From Diploptera punctata (lineage: Eukaryota > Arthropoda > Insecta > Blattodea > Blaberidae): a stretch of 64,000 nucleotides of DNA. Shown piece by piece: positions 21,108 to 32,869 of the stretch (its first letter is position 1; each line of letters starts with the position of its first letter). Both the position numbers and the translations under genes were made by a program. The stretch lies in the NCBI GenBank assembly GCA_030220185.1, contig JASPKZ010007430.1, forward strand, positions 265,001-329,000. The letters run 5' to 3'. The notes beneath the pieces are model-generated. The model had not been told where the DNA came from. It saw nothing but the letters and a program-made list of their open reading frames with translations, and ran no database searches.

Positions 21108-22177
21108 CTTACTAATAATCCATATATAACTTTTATACAAGGTTTATACATATCTCAGTTGAAAATTCTTACTAATAAACACTGTATTAGCTTTTCAGTG
21201 TAGAAGACGTGTACAACTTTACATGGGAATCGTTATACATACCTTCAGCCTTGTTTAAGGATTGTATAACTAGAGAAAATGTCGGACTTCAAGATCAACT
21301 GATTGTTTTCTTATGATATTGATGAAAGTTTCCTTAAATTTAACCCAAAATGCAATACTTTAACGACTGTTTGATGGATGCACAGGGCATAAATAATATT
21401 AATAAAGCTCTGGGTAGGAAAATAAAAGCATCATAAAATGCCTTTCGTTACAGCTTCATAATATTATTTTAAGAAAACTTTCTTGCATCTTTAATACATA
21501 ACACACACACCGATATAAAAATGTATTTAAGTATAGAGGTACTATTATTGCAACATGCTGCATGTTAACTTGGGAGTCTTGTGGTTAGAGCTTCTGACTA
21601 CGTTGCGTGAGGTCATAGGTTCGATTCCCGGTTAAACTATATTGATTTTTTTTCGCTTGAAACGTTATTTTGTTGTCGGTAACATTTCCTACTATTTTGA
21701 ACGTTTTCTAACGCATCTTAAAACACTGTATATAATTCATAAGTAATGGGAAAAGCTTTTATTAGTTTTCAAGAATTGGTCGAAATTCTTGACGTTAGAT
21801 GGCAGCATGTTATCTGTGAAACCAATTCTACGATATATTTGACATAGCGTAAAGTGAAATGTATATAAATTAAAACACACTTATGTTTTCCGTACCTCCT
21901 CAATTAGGGAATCTCCATTAATTCTTATCCTTATTCATTTCTTACACAATTAATCACTAGTTGATGTTGTTTTATTTCTGTTACAAACTGCGCGTAATAT
22001 TGTTCTGACATCATTATGATGACGAATATGTGACGTATTGTGTGCAACGGCTGTTTTGTTATATAGCTCCGGCACAACGTTTATTAGTAAGGAAAGTATA
22101 CGTGATCTACATCAGGCTTATATACTGTATAATTAAACAACAGATGAAAGCCTGTATAAGAGATTTTTATTAGTAAG
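21108..22177 (+). mobile_element. TIR element Q, copy 1, with an internal tRNA-like module
   Basis: The ends cttactaataatccatata (21108) and ttttattagtaag (ending 22177) are inverted, and a second inner pair lies at 21167 (cttactaataaacactgta) and 22081 (tttattagtaagg). The whole 1.07 kb is matched by 29693-30845. Inside, 21571-21640 has a tRNA-like promoter (gtggttagagcttctgacta then ggttcgattcccgg) followed by a T run. No ORF. Class unknown; no target duplication identified. Confidence 0.65.
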
Positions 22178-22307
22178 ACCGATAGAGAACAAGCAGAAGT
22201 CTGGCAATAATTCCAACGTTTACAATTGGCGGTGACGTAAATATTCCATTCACTATAGTTTACTTTTTTACTTGCTTTGCAAAATATACAGTCGAGTGGT
22301 TTAGGCA

Positions 22308-22617
22308 AGGTGCCTTGGCGCAGAGCTACGGGAATTACGCTGGTTGAGTCCCCATGAGGAAAGAAATTTTCTCATGGAATTCCGTCCAGTATGAGAACGG
22401 TGCCCACCCAGCATCGTGAGGCATTTTGGTAGCTACAATAAGTAGCGGCTCTAGGTTGAGAAAATCAGATGTAACGGCTGGGGACGTAACATGCTGACCA
22501 CGTGTCACCACAACACTGGCTGGATGATCATCTACCTCTGTGAGTAATGCATGTGGGTCTGAGGCCAACCGCCGGCTGCTAGGCCTGTTGTGTCGTGGAG
22601 TTCAGTTTACAAACTAT
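22308..22617 (+). mobile_element. tRNA-headed SINE C, copy 2
   Basis: Head ccttggcgcagagctacggg, B-box region gctggttgagtcccc, body tagctacaataagtagcggc, tail gctaggcctgttgtgtcgtg. The 78-codon minus-strand ORF across it is a shadow of repeat DNA. Confidence 0.8.
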
Positions 22618-23121
22618 ATTAAAATAAACTTTCCATTAGGAAGTCTTGCACAAGCGTGCTGACGAAGATCGTATTGAAATGATAGTATGCAATATACAGA
22701 GTGGAAGTAATAAAATACGTATAATATGCGCAGATTATATTTATGAATTTCTTGTGACAAGTATAGCAAAAATACCTTTTAGTTCTTTATTCAGACTTGG
22801 AGGGCAGATTGCCTGAGCATCGAGACCTGAAAGGTGTATTTCATTATCCCAGCATTATGGAGATGAGTATAATGAAAGTCTACTCTACGGTGTCATGTAA
22901 GTTGCAGATCGTCTTCAAAGTCCTATACACCAGCTTCTACTCCAACAACCCAGAACGCCATTTTTGGGTTGGGCTCATGGCTGCGAGATAAGATTACAAC
23001 CCTCCCGTTTGTCCCTTCTTCCTTTTTCTATTACTCAGGCTCGTAGTCATGAGACAGCACCCTGGCGTACCCCATTAGATACCCGCAACCACATTTTTCA
23101 ACACCTGTGAATTACCAAACA
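22618..23121. other. Interval without recognised gene
   Basis: No coding motif; contains short unassigned sequence between two SINEs. Confidence 0.35.
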
Positions 23122-23350
23122 TAAGATGGGGTGAAGGATGATTTGAAAATAATGAATAAGAAATTAAATGACATGAAGGGATGGGAAGGGGGAATGGAAG
23201 CGTTGGTGGGATGGAATTCGGGAAACGGGAGAACCCCGAAAAATCCCGTCATGACCCACCACCAATACCTCTCTAGAACTTCCAGGATTCGGACCTGAGA
23301 TCCCACTAGGGGCAGACGCTCGCGCTAGCCACGCATATACTGAGACGGCT
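23122..23350 (-). mobile_element. tRNA-headed SINE I, minus orientation
   Basis: The minus-strand read from about 23345 contains tatgcgtggctagcgcgagc (A-box region), then ggtccgaatcctgg (B-box) and the body tttttcggggttctcccgtt. The body phrase tctcggggttctcccgtt also occurs at 48207-48224 in SINE J, so I and J share a body module. Confidence 0.6.
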
Positions 23351-23435
23351 AGAATACATTTTAGTCTTTGGATCAAAGTGTGCAGAAATGCTTTAATGTT
23401 ATATTATATCTAATATAAATTCCGCATAGTGACGG

Positions 23436-23475
23436 AGCGGTGTAAGTCATCATGCCTTAGCGCAGAGCTGTAATA
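23436..23475 (+). mobile_element. SINE C head fragment
   Basis: gtgtaagtcatcatgcctta to gcgcagagct matches only the first 40 bp of SINE C. Confidence 0.5.
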
Positions 23476-23591
23476 AAAATGCTCACAATAAATACATTAT
23501 AAACAAATGAGCCCAACCATATTTCCATAGCATAGTTGATATAGTTATAAAATGTGTTATAGTTCCAGGCATTTACATTTTACGGTAAGCC

Positions 23592-23930
23592 AAGCGGTTT
23601 AAGTCACCAAGTCCCTTGGTACAGAGCTACGGGACTTGCGCTGGTTCGAGCCCCCATGGAAGAAGTTATTTTCTCATGGAATTTCAGTTAATATGGGACT
23701 GGTGCCCACTCAGCATCAGGACAAATTTGGGTAGCTACAATAAGTAGCGGCTAAAGGTTGAGAAACTCAACTCTAACGGCTGGGAGATCCGACATGCTGA
23801 CTACATGTCATTATACTGGCCGTATGATCATCCACCTCTATATTGAACACACATGGATGTAAGACCAGCAGTCCGCTGGTAGGCCAAGTGCCTTCTAGGC
23901 CAGTGGCGTCATGGAATTATAAACAAATTT
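23592..23930 (+). mobile_element. tRNA-headed SINE C, copy 3
   Basis: Head cccttggtacagagctacgg, B-box ggttcgagccccc (the best-preserved of the three), body tagctacaataagtagcggc, tail ccttctaggccagtggcgtc. Ends in tggaattataaac. Confidence 0.85.
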
Positions 23931-24868
23931 TGCAATAGTACTATTATTATAGATACAAGTTGACACATGTTCAAATGGAAATAGACGCAAAATATGGGAA
24001 CAAGACCAAACTTCCGCCTCCGCTTCCTACTTTACTAAATTCAATGCTTTGAGATAGGGCATTGCCAGTTTTATGTCTTTATACTTGTATTTAATCTCTT
24101 CATTGAAAAATCGCATCTATGCATTACATTATTTCAGATACAAATCATCGCGGGGCTACATAATTGCATAATGTTCCATGCTAATAGGAACAAGGACCAC
24201 CTGTTCAAAGGAATGCAAAACCTGAGCCGCCTGCAGCCCGGATATGACGTCACTTCATTTCATTTTTTCAGGACCATATCATAAGGAAAGCATTATATTA
24301 GATCTAAAAGAGATTCTTCATAACAGAAAAAAAAAGTTTTTATTAAGCACGCATTAAACAGACTGTTTTTTTTTCTAAATATTGAAATCAGTCATGCAAT
24401 AGCTCCTCAAACTTAGCAAATTCCTCAGAATATATATTTCTTTTGTTAACAAAATAGTATGTATGTAGTTTGGTTGCGAGGAAACAGAAACTGTGATCAC
24501 TAGAACATTTAACATATTTCCAGTAAATATAGGATATGTATAATTACTGTACGTCGAAGAAAATATGCGGAAAAGTTTCTTCACATGACAAATATGTCCT
24601 CTTGTACGTAGTGGTCATGAAACTTGCACAAATAGGACTTAATTGTGACGGCCAGTCAAATTCCGCGAGTAAGGCTGTACAACCCTGCGTCTTCTCTTCC
24701 TGTGACTTTTACCATTTATTCTTCTCAAGGTCAAGTACGAGATCACTGATTTGTTACATCAGCAACCTTCAACAAATATGAACATCCGAGTTTTGTGTCT
24801 GAACAACAAAGGCGGGATTTTATATAATTTCAAAGTCATAAATATGTAAACTAATCGCGCAATTATAT
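23931..24868. other. Interval without recognised gene
   Basis: AT-rich. A short stretch at 24388-24420 resembles the gcaggaactg...aattcctcag core of repeat L on the opposite strand, but weakly. The minus- and plus-strand ORFs of 69 and 81 codons carry no motif. Confidence 0.35.
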
Positions 24869-25790
24869 CAGTGGTTCTCAACCTTTTTAAGTCGGGGATC
24901 CGCCCTGAATGATATCAAATTTAACGCGATCCATAAGTTAAATTAGTACCCTACACTCTAATCATTGATAAAACTGTTTACTGTATGACATGTTAGGCCT
25001 ACTAAAAATACTCTAATTGGGCCCATGCTAACATTTGACTCACCGAATTAATGTGAAGATTGGGCATAAATTGGTTCATGTTGGGTTCAAGTGAATCGAA
25101 TGTGTCCGTGAAACAACAATCTATGTTCTAACCGAGGCAATTACTGAAAGTTATTACAAATTTATAGTATTCTATTTAATGTCTTCGTATACCCTTATGA
25201 CTCTCATTGAGACATGGATGTCCCCTTCTCTGGGAGTTTCTCAATAATGCTAGTTACACTTATTTCCCTAAAGTTGTCAGTGGGTGGAACATTGACAACG
25301 TACCGATTCGATGAGACATCCAGTAGGCCAGTAGGGTATTCATTGGATAGATGAAGAAGGTCGGTTAAATTTTGCTCATTAGCCTCTCTTTTCAGGGTTC
25401 AGATTCTTTCACGAGTCCAAAAATCGTCAGACTCGGGCTTAAAATCTCTTCCCGGGGACTTGTCCCTTGGATTTTTCCATCCTAAAAATCTATCGACCTC
25501 AGCCGGGCTTGAACCCCCGACCTTCGAAACTAGAAGAAAGAAATATAATCACTAGACATCGCGTTATATTACATTTATAATATTACTGTACTTTAATGCA
25601 AGAAAAACACATTTAAAATAAAGCAATACAACAAAACTATTTTAAAATAAATATAGAAATGTAAATATAGAAAATAAAATTAAAATTATAACTATTCTAC
25701 TTTGCAGTGTACAGATTCATGAGTCCTTTATCATACTGGAGTAGTTCGTAACCACTCCCTTCTCAAGACTCATAGGTTGACAAACGCTGG
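24869..25790. mobile_element. hAT-like non-autonomous element with a nested SINE A
   Basis: The left end cagtggttctcaacct and the complement of the right end (ccagcgtttgtcaacct, ending 25790) form an imperfect 16-17 bp hAT-type inverted repeat. The flanks attatat (24862-24868) and attagat (25791-25797) are a 6-of-7 match, plausible for a decayed 8-bp duplication. There is no transposase. A SINE A copy lies inside at 25195-25562. Confidence 0.55.
25195..25562 (-). mobile_element. SINE A, divergent A2-like copy, minus orientation
   Basis: The SINE A body is clear on the minus strand (ggatggaaaaatccaaggga, then ttaagcccgagtctgacga). The head at the high end is decayed (tctagtgattatatttcttt). 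The 3' tail resembles A2 (tagcattattgagaaactcc) rather than A1. Many changes suggest an old insertion. Confidence 0.7.
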
Positions 25791-26634
25791 ATTAGATGAT
25801 TAAAGATTATTTTGTATGGAAAGTCATGTTGTTTGACATATGTTGCATTTTAGGTCTATTTTGATTATTAATGTAACAACCTCACTAAGTCAATATTCTG
25901 TATGTAAGAGAAACAAGCAGTGAAACTGAATGTCATGGAATATTTTGTTGCTATCTTAACACTGTGAGCTAGATGGGCAATTGAATCAGTGTTTTTTGCA
26001 TTTAATATAATCACAAAACCAGGCATGCATGATGTCATCGTTTAGACAGCTGAATCACTAAAGAATTATTCAACACAAGTGGTCCGGACCACTCCTAGAT
26101 TTTCTTCATCTTTAGAAACTTCTCATTGAACTGCTCTGCTATTTGTTTTTTCAATTCTATATATTCAGTGTAGCATAAAATAATAATATAATAGTTATTT
26201 AGACGACTAATTACATAAGCAGTGGTTCAGTAACGAGAAACTCAACACGACCGAAGGGAGTGTTATAAGAGCAAGCGAGTTACTAAACCTACTAATTTTA
26301 TAACGTATTCTATACAATATTTTATCTACGTTCATAGTATTTTAGTATATTTAGTATTAATTAAATGTACTTATTGCGGAAACGATATATTTAGAGTAAG
26401 GCTAATGTGGGCTTTGGAGAAAAAAAAATCAATCAACAAACGTTTATATTCTGCAATTTTGGGTGCTAGCTTCATACGTGAATTTAAAGTAAGGTTCATC
26501 AGGAAAAACAATTAGAAACAGTTCAAGATGCAACTATTAATACACTTCCAGAAAAGTGAGGAAAGTTTATTTATGTAGTTATATGAAATCATCATTAAAG
26601 TGTATTTTATGTTTTGTGGAGCCTGTATTTTATA
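25791..26634. other. Interval without recognised gene
   Basis: AT-rich; only tiny ORFs. Ends at the TA target of the pogo-like element (26633-26634). Confidence 0.4.
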
Positions 26635-28019
26635 GGGTAACTGCAGGTAATAACGCCACCTATTCAGATATTGAGCTGTAATTTGGAGAAATATTGTCCG
26701 GGATGTCTCTTCTTTTTATATAACATTACTTGAGGTCCTAACTACTTTACATCCAAATATTATTTAGAAAGATATATTTTATGAAGGAAGGGAAGAAAAT
26801 CAGGAGGAGGTGAAATTGGCGTTATTGCCTGCAATGAAGGTAATAACGCCACACTGAATTATTTCAAAGTATAACACATTTCTGCTGTATTTTGATACAC
26901 TATTCAGCTTTAATAGTAAAAATACAAGTTAAAATAACAATCTGTGTATATAATATTATCATAGACATAACAAAAATATACATAAGAGTCCTCATGTAAC
27001 GAGCACAGGTCTAATTACCTGATGTGATTTACCTTCACTCATCTAAATGCGCACATCCATCCTCACACAGTGAACAAAGACCCGTTTTCAGCACAGATTT
27101 GCTATCATAGGTCTCAGGGTACCAAACTTCACATTCTGTGCACTGAATCCAACTTTTCTTACACCTTTTATCAAAATAGTAACCTCCACAATCACCACAA
27201 TACAGATATTTGTGCAAACTTTTTCCTTCTTTATTAGTTGTTGCGGGTTTTGAAACACCTGATGCTGATGGTGTTTCCTTATTGAAAAGTTTCTTATTCA
27301 GAAGTACAGCTTTTACATTCACTGAACGTCTTTTCGCTTCATTTCTGATGATCTTCGGAGTTGACAAAAGCATCTGGACAGGAGATTTTTCGGGTGTTTG
27401 GGGGTTTTTGTTCAGAATGAGGTGCTTATCACTTCTGGATTTGGCCTCTCTGACACACTGCTTGGAGCAAAAGCTGCGTCTGAAAAAATGTCCGGATTGT
27501 ATGGGTGGATGCCAGTTGCTCTAAACCCAGAATCTGCATTTCCAGGAGTTGCAGCACGATACCAGGCTTCCGAAAAGAGTTTAGGAAACTGCAATTTCCA
27601 TAATAATGGCGTTATTACCTGCACACCCCACTTTGTATTTAAATTAAAATATTTGTGACACATAATTTTTTTTAAATAAAACTTACTACTACTAATGAAT
27701 AGTATCAATACATATTAAGATAAAACAATAATATTGACAGTGGTACTATATTGTAAGACACAACACTTACCTAACTTTTTTCTATACGAAAATTCAAGGG
27801 TTTTTTTCACCAGAGATTAACACCACTCTTCACAACACGAATGTTCAAGCGACACTAATGTTGCAGAATGTTTCAAGGCCGTTACCAATCCATAGGGGAA
27901 GCTTCCCTCCACTATTCCAGTAGCTTGTAATATGCTGACACCATCGGAATATTTACAAACTAACGTTTCTAGAGAAAATGGCGTTATTTCCTTCATGGCG
28001 TTAATACCTGCAGTTACCC
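26635..28019 (-). mobile_element. Pogo-like DNA transposon, internally deleted, 1385 bp
   Basis: The left end gggtaactgcaggtaataac-gcca (26635) and the complement of the right end (gggtaactgcaggtattaac-gcca, ending 28019) form 24-bp inverted repeats with one mismatch. Each is flanked by TA (26633-26634 and 28020-28021). The core taataacgcca is repeated inside near both ends (26816-26824 as ggcgttattgcc, 26850-26861 and 27607-27618). The minus-strand ORFs carry pogo transposase C-terminal motifs. The catalytic DDE core is missing, so the copy is not autonomous. Confidence 0.88.
27035..27708 (-). pseudogene. Pogo-like transposase C-terminal part with Cys-rich tail, frameshifted
   Basis: On the minus strand 27708-27412 encodes AWYRAATPGNADSGFRATGI then HPYNPDIF and FAPSS, the segment that follows the DDE domain in pogo/Tigger/Jerky-type transposases (family pattern: GFRxxGIxPxNxxxF). 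After a frameshift near 27415, 27373-27035 encodes a basic stretch (IIRNEAKRRSVNVKAVLLNK) and a tail with CGDCGGYYFD, WIQCTECEVWYPETYD and CSLCEDGCAH. That is a zinc-ribbon or PHD-like Cys arrangement often seen at the end of such transposases. Length is about 210 codons against 500-plus for a full protein. Confidence 0.8.
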
Positions 28020-28204
28020 TATTTTGATAGCGTGTTTTGTTAGAATATAAAGTACAGGTTTTGTTGCCAAGTAGCTACGAACTAAAGTGTCACTTATTGT
28101 TATAATAATAGATAAATGCATTTTATTTCGTACTACATCTCATTTTAATAATTTACGATTTATAAATAGGTCGGAAACTGTAACCTTACACTACCATGTA
28201 CTGT

Positions 28205-28690
28205 AATATTAATAAATAATAGTTTAAAAAACTAAAACAGCACGCTTTATTAGAAAACCGAACTCAAACATGAAAAATAATTTTAATTTCCAACACGCTT
28301 GGGATAAATTTAAAGTGGTCAACAAAAAAATCATCTCCAACACATATAAAATTAAACTAGAATTATCAACAAAAAGAAAATAATTTTACCATCAAAAGCG
28401 TGAGGTGCTCTATATCAAGTAATATATTTGATAATAAATAGATATTGGTAAAAGTAAAGTCTCTAAGAAGAACATGTAAACATCATAAAAAGCACCCCAC
28501 GCTTTTGATGGTAAAATTATTTTCTTTTTGTTGATAATTCTAGTTTTATTCTATATGTGTTGGAGATGATTTTTTGTTGATCACTTTAAATTTATCCCAA
28601 GCGTGTTGGAAATTAAAATTATTTTTCATTTTTGAGTTCGGTTTCCTAATAAAGCGTGCTGTTTTAGTTTTTTAAAACTATTATTTATTT
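28205..28690. mobile_element. Foldback element with about 200-bp inverted arms
   Basis: The left arm about 28211-28413 (tttaaaaaactaaaacagca to tcaaaagcgtgaggtgct) and the right arm about 28488-28688 are reverse complements with only scattered differences. The loop is about 75 bp. No ORF. The terminal taaataatagttt is mirrored by aaactattattta. Class unknown. Confidence 0.8.
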
Positions 28691-28802
28691 TTTATTTTTT
28701 TAGTTTTAATATTTTACAGAATAAGATAAGAATGTAAATATCTTTAAATTCCATACTAATGTAGTACGAGCTAAAAGTATTACTCTTCTAAAAAAAGATC
28801 CT

Positions 28803-28872
28803 CCCCAGCCGGATTCGAACCAGCGACCTATGGATTACTGAAATTATATACCACTAGTTCAACGCTTTCTCT
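28803..28872 (-). other. tRNA-like promoter remnant, minus orientation
   Basis: The minus-strand read has gttgaactagtggtatata (A-box region) and a perfect B-box ggttcgaatcc, with the T-arm gctgg/ccggc able to pair, then a T run after gggaggatc. No anticodon stem is visible, so this is not a tRNA gene. It is a relic SINE head or tRNA pseudogene. Confidence 0.5.
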
Positions 28873-28879
28873 TTTTATT

Positions 28880-29692
28880 TCACACTACGTCTCATTTCAA
28901 TACCGGTACTTTGTTATTTTATAAAAGACCAGGAAATGGACCATTACATAGGCCTACTACATTATTTACAAAAAAACGACGAAAATGTTTCCAATATATG
29001 AATAAATTTAATTATTAATAATAATTAGTTTAGAGTAAGCAAGTAAGAATAATTATTGGAAATTAAATCGACATAAATAGTAACTTCATATCACCATTAT
29101 CATTTTATTGTAAGAATAAATAAAAATAAATTATTTCGCATTACCAAAATGTTTTTATTAGCTGTGATACCATTTTATATCATTTTGTCAATACCTGGTA
29201 GTAATTAATGATTTAACCCTTAAATTGGCGAAACGATAATTTCTATTGATAGTTATTTAAATGTTGTGGACCGCAATGAAAACAAAATCGTGTAAACCTG
29301 TATTATCCGATACAGCAGAACACTGACCTGCTTCCTTTGTGAATGATTTGCGAATTAATGCCGTGTCATCCCATGTACACTCGCTTCACGTCAGTCTGTG
29401 GCGACGTCATGGACGTAGGTGTGGAGCAGGTATTACCTTAAGTAAGTTGGGTAAATGCTTCATTTGCTATTTATTCATGACTATATATGTTAGTATCTAT
29501 GTCCGTGCGATGCAGCAACAGTGCTGCTATGACTGGAGGTAAACGTTCCGCTGTCGCATAATAAGTTATTATTGTACTATATTATTGCATAATTTGACAT
29601 GGACTAAGTAAGTTTTACTCGTTTGTTTTTCTAATATTATAAATAATATTAGATAAATAAAACCAATGTATCTTATAGGATATATTGCCCCT
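28880..29692. other. Interval without recognised gene
   Basis: AT-rich; two short ORFs without motifs. The end (about 29570-29690) has loose similarity to the last part of repeat L (ccaatgtatcttataggata). Confidence 0.35.
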
Positions 29693-30845
29693 CTTACTAA
29701 TAATCCATATATAACTTTTATACAAATTTTATACACATCTCAGTTGAAAATTCTTACTAATAAACACTGTATTAGCTATTCAGTGTATAAGAGGTGTACA
29801 ACTTTACATGGGAATCGTTATACATGCCTTCAGCCTTGTTTAAGGATTGTATAACTAGACAAAATGTCGGACTTTAAGACCAAGTGATTGTTTTCTTATC
29901 ATATTGATGAAAATTTCCATAAATTTAACGCAAAATACAACACTTGAACGACTGATGGATGCACAGGACATAAAGAATGTTAATAAAGCTCTGGGCAGGA
30001 AAATAAAGCATCATAAAATGCCTTTTGTTACACTCATTCTCGATTAGGCCTAATAATATTTTTAAACTGAACATTGATTCACAAAAGAATATGTTCTACA
30101 ATAGTTTCTGTGAGACATGATTTAACCTGAATGTTGTTTAAATGCTTCGTAATATCATTTTAACAAAACTTTCTTACGTCATTAATATATAATAAACATA
30201 CCGAAATAAAAATGTTTTTATTTAAAGGTAGCATTATTGCAATAGACCATTCATTAACGTGATAGTCTAGTGGTTAGGGATTCCGACTACAGTCCGTGAG
30301 GTACCAGGTTCAGTTCCCGATCAAACCGCAGATTTTTTTCTCAAAGGGTTATTCTGTTGTCGCTAACATTTCCTATTATTTTGAACGTTTTCTAACGTTT
30401 CTTAAAACACTTTATATAATTCATAAGTAATGGGAAAAACTTTTGTTAATTTCCAAGAATTGTTTGAAGTTCTTGTCGTCAGATGACAGCACATGTCTGT
30501 GAAACATTCTACGATATATTTGACATAGCCTGAAGAAAAATGTAAATAGAATAAAACACACTTTTTTTTCCCCCTTACCTCCCCAATTAGGGAATCTGTA
30601 TTAATTCTTATCCATTCTCATTTCTTACACTGTTAATGTTTTCTTTCCGTTACAAATGGAGCGTAATATGTCCTGATGTCATAATGATGACGAATTTGTG
30701 ATGTATTGTGTTTAAGAATTGTATTGTTACATAGCTCCTGTACAACGTTTATTAGTAAGGAAATTATACATTATCAATATAAGGCTTATACATTGTATAA
30801 GTAAACAACTGATGAAAGCCTGTATAAGAGATTTTTATTAGTAAG
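29693..30845 (+). mobile_element. TIR element Q, copy 2, with an internal tRNA-like module
   Basis: Same ends and order as 21108-22177: cttactaataatccatata at 29693, ttttattagtaag ending 30845, inner pair at about 29753 and 30745. The tRNA-like module lies at about 30258-30330 (gatagtctagtggttaggga, then ggttcagttcccg). Copy 2 has about 80 bp more than copy 1, near 30030-30150. Confidence 0.65.
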
Positions 30846-30926
30846 ACTGTGCTAGTTTAAGGATTAGGTCTATACGACTTTGTTTCATTGTCTAATCCAA
30901 ATGGCTGACTATACATTCGTACACAG

Positions 30927-31012
30927 TAATATAATGTACGGTTAAAAACTATAAAATAGTTACCTTGTAGGTCCGTCTCCTCAACTTAAGTTTTTAACCG
31001 TACATTATATTA
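30927..31012. repeat. Perfect 24-bp inverted repeat with 38-bp loop
   Basis: taatataatgtacggttaaa-aact at 30927-30950 is perfectly complementary to 30989-31012. It may be the ends of a very small MITE (86 bp) or a structured RNA hairpin. No T run follows. Confidence 0.75.
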
Positions 31013-31089
31013 ATGTGAGCTAATACCTCAACGGAAACTTGCCATAAATTTTACTAGTATCGATATACATTCGTAAATAAGTTTATGAA

Positions 31090-31190
31090 ATGGTTAATTT
31101 TTGTTGACATGTATTTTGGATATAGGCCCTAAATATTATTTTCGTTCGTATTCCATTTTTAAATAGTCCTAATAACTCTATATTCCTTCC
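31090..31190 (+). mobile_element. LINE-A derived fragment
   Basis: ttttgttgacatgtattttg through cgttcgtattccatttttaa-atagtcctaataa matches 17672-17745 at the upstream side of LINE-A. No ORF is preserved. Confidence 0.55.
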
Positions 31191-31689
31191 AACAAGTCCA
31201 TCATTAGTATATTTAAGAATGTTGTTCAATAATATTATGTACGGTATATATTAAAATCCATTTATTAAAAATTATGTATTTCGACATACGCTAAGCTGAA
31301 CAACTCCCTCTAGGATAATGTTACAGTGACGTTAGAGGTTAGGTTCAGACTGAATTACTATACATTTTCAAACCATATTACTTCAGTTATTCAAAAACAG
31401 TAATAAGTAGCGGCTTGAAGGACAACGTTTCTGAATTAATGTATATAATTTCGTATCTGCAGTTGTACTTCTACACCACCTGATTTGCTTTCGTTCGTTC
31501 TCTCCCCTATAGCGGGTTGTTCTGCTCAGCATATAGACCTAACAGTAATATGAAATAAAATTATATACATAGAAAGTTTTCTTTTTTTAGTTTGATTCCA
31601 TATTTCGTCAGCAGCTACACACATCGACCGTAAACATCACAACTCATCCGTAAAAACATAGTTTTCAATCTTTTAATAAATATACATCC
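31191..31689. other. Interval without recognised gene
   Basis: No motif or repeat match noted. Confidence 0.35.
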
Positions 31690-32036
31690 ATCCATAGTAA
31701 TTCTGCCCGAAGGCAGGTAATTCACCACAATCATAGCATTTTCATGCTATGCTTCTGCAGCTTTACTAGGGAATTGTGTAGGTGTGGTAGCTTCCCGTTG
31801 CTTTCCACACCTGTGAAGGATGATGATGATAACGGTAATGATAAGGATGATGATGATGATAATGGCCATATGATTTCGGGGACCGTTTGGGCCTTAAAGT
31901 TTTCCCGACATTTGTCTTAGAGGTGAGGAAAAACCCCGAAAAAAACCTCACCCAGAAAAACTGCCCCGACCGGGGATCGAACCCGGGCCCGCTGCGTGAC
32001 AAGGCAGCACGCTACCTCGAGGCCACAGCGGTGGAC
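31690..32036 (-). mobile_element. SINE B, B1 tail with beta-type body, minus orientation
   Basis: The tail atccatagtaattctgcccg is B1, but the body reads ggccatatgatttcggggac with gtttgggccttaaagttttc, as in B2 copies. The head is intact at 32036 (ggccacagcggtggac). A mosaic copy. Confidence 0.9.
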
Positions 32037-32869
32037 ATATATATAACAATTTAGCTTGAATTCAAATAATCACATGTGACATTTCAGTTCATTAACATGC
32101 AGTAAAACGATTGTATAGGGAAAATTTGGATGTGAGATCAGCATTTGGTTGGTATCGAGCATTGGACTCAAATTTTTCATCGAAATCAGACTTCAGTTGG
32201 AAAGTTGTTCTCATGAAAAGGACTTTGAACATTTTTTACAGATCTTCACTGATCCTAGCTAGTAGGTTGTGATTATATTTCTTTTGGTCTTATTATATTA
32301 AGATTGTGGATTTGTGTTTTAATAATTCTTGCTAGAGAATCAGTATTTCGGGTAAATTATTTTGAAAATCTTTTTACATCTATAATTTTATTTTATTATT
32401 ATTATTATTGGTTTGTACTTTCAGAAGAATAAGATTTATTACTTTTTACCGAATATACAGTATAATATGCATGTGTGTGTGTGTCCATTAACACTGTAGC
32501 GGCAGCAATTTTTGTTTAATCGAAACCAAACTTGGCATACAGCAATTAATTAAAGAAGTAAGATCGAGGTCGTTAACCAGCAAATTCGGACCATTGGGTT
32601 TAGGAATTCACCTGAAACGAAAATAAAAAATTCTATCTGCTGCAATTTTCGTTGTTTCACAACCGGTTTCAAATAAACCGAGAACGGTCTTCTCCAAAAA
32701 TCAGTTAAATCCGTCCATTAGAAGTGGTGGTTTACCTGAAACCCGAAGTTAAAAAAAAAAAAGTCCAATCGCGATAGTTGCTTCGTCGCAATGCATACCA
32801 TACAATCTATAACCCTTAATTTGGCATTGTATCATATAATATACATTGGTTTTAATTTACTTCATATTT
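32037..32869. other. Interval without recognised gene
   Basis: A TG run lies near 32470-32484. The block 32485-32760 (containing cgaaaccaaacttggcatac and attcacctgaaacga) looks like the end of an interspersed repeat, but no second copy was found in the window. Confidence 0.35.

Noticed and set aside
22335..22568. Minus-strand ORF of 77 codons as a second host exon
   Set aside because: It lies entirely within SINE C copy 2.
27210..27658. Plus-strand ORFs of 86-104 codons in the pogo-like element
   Set aside because: Antisense to the transposase motifs on the minus strand.
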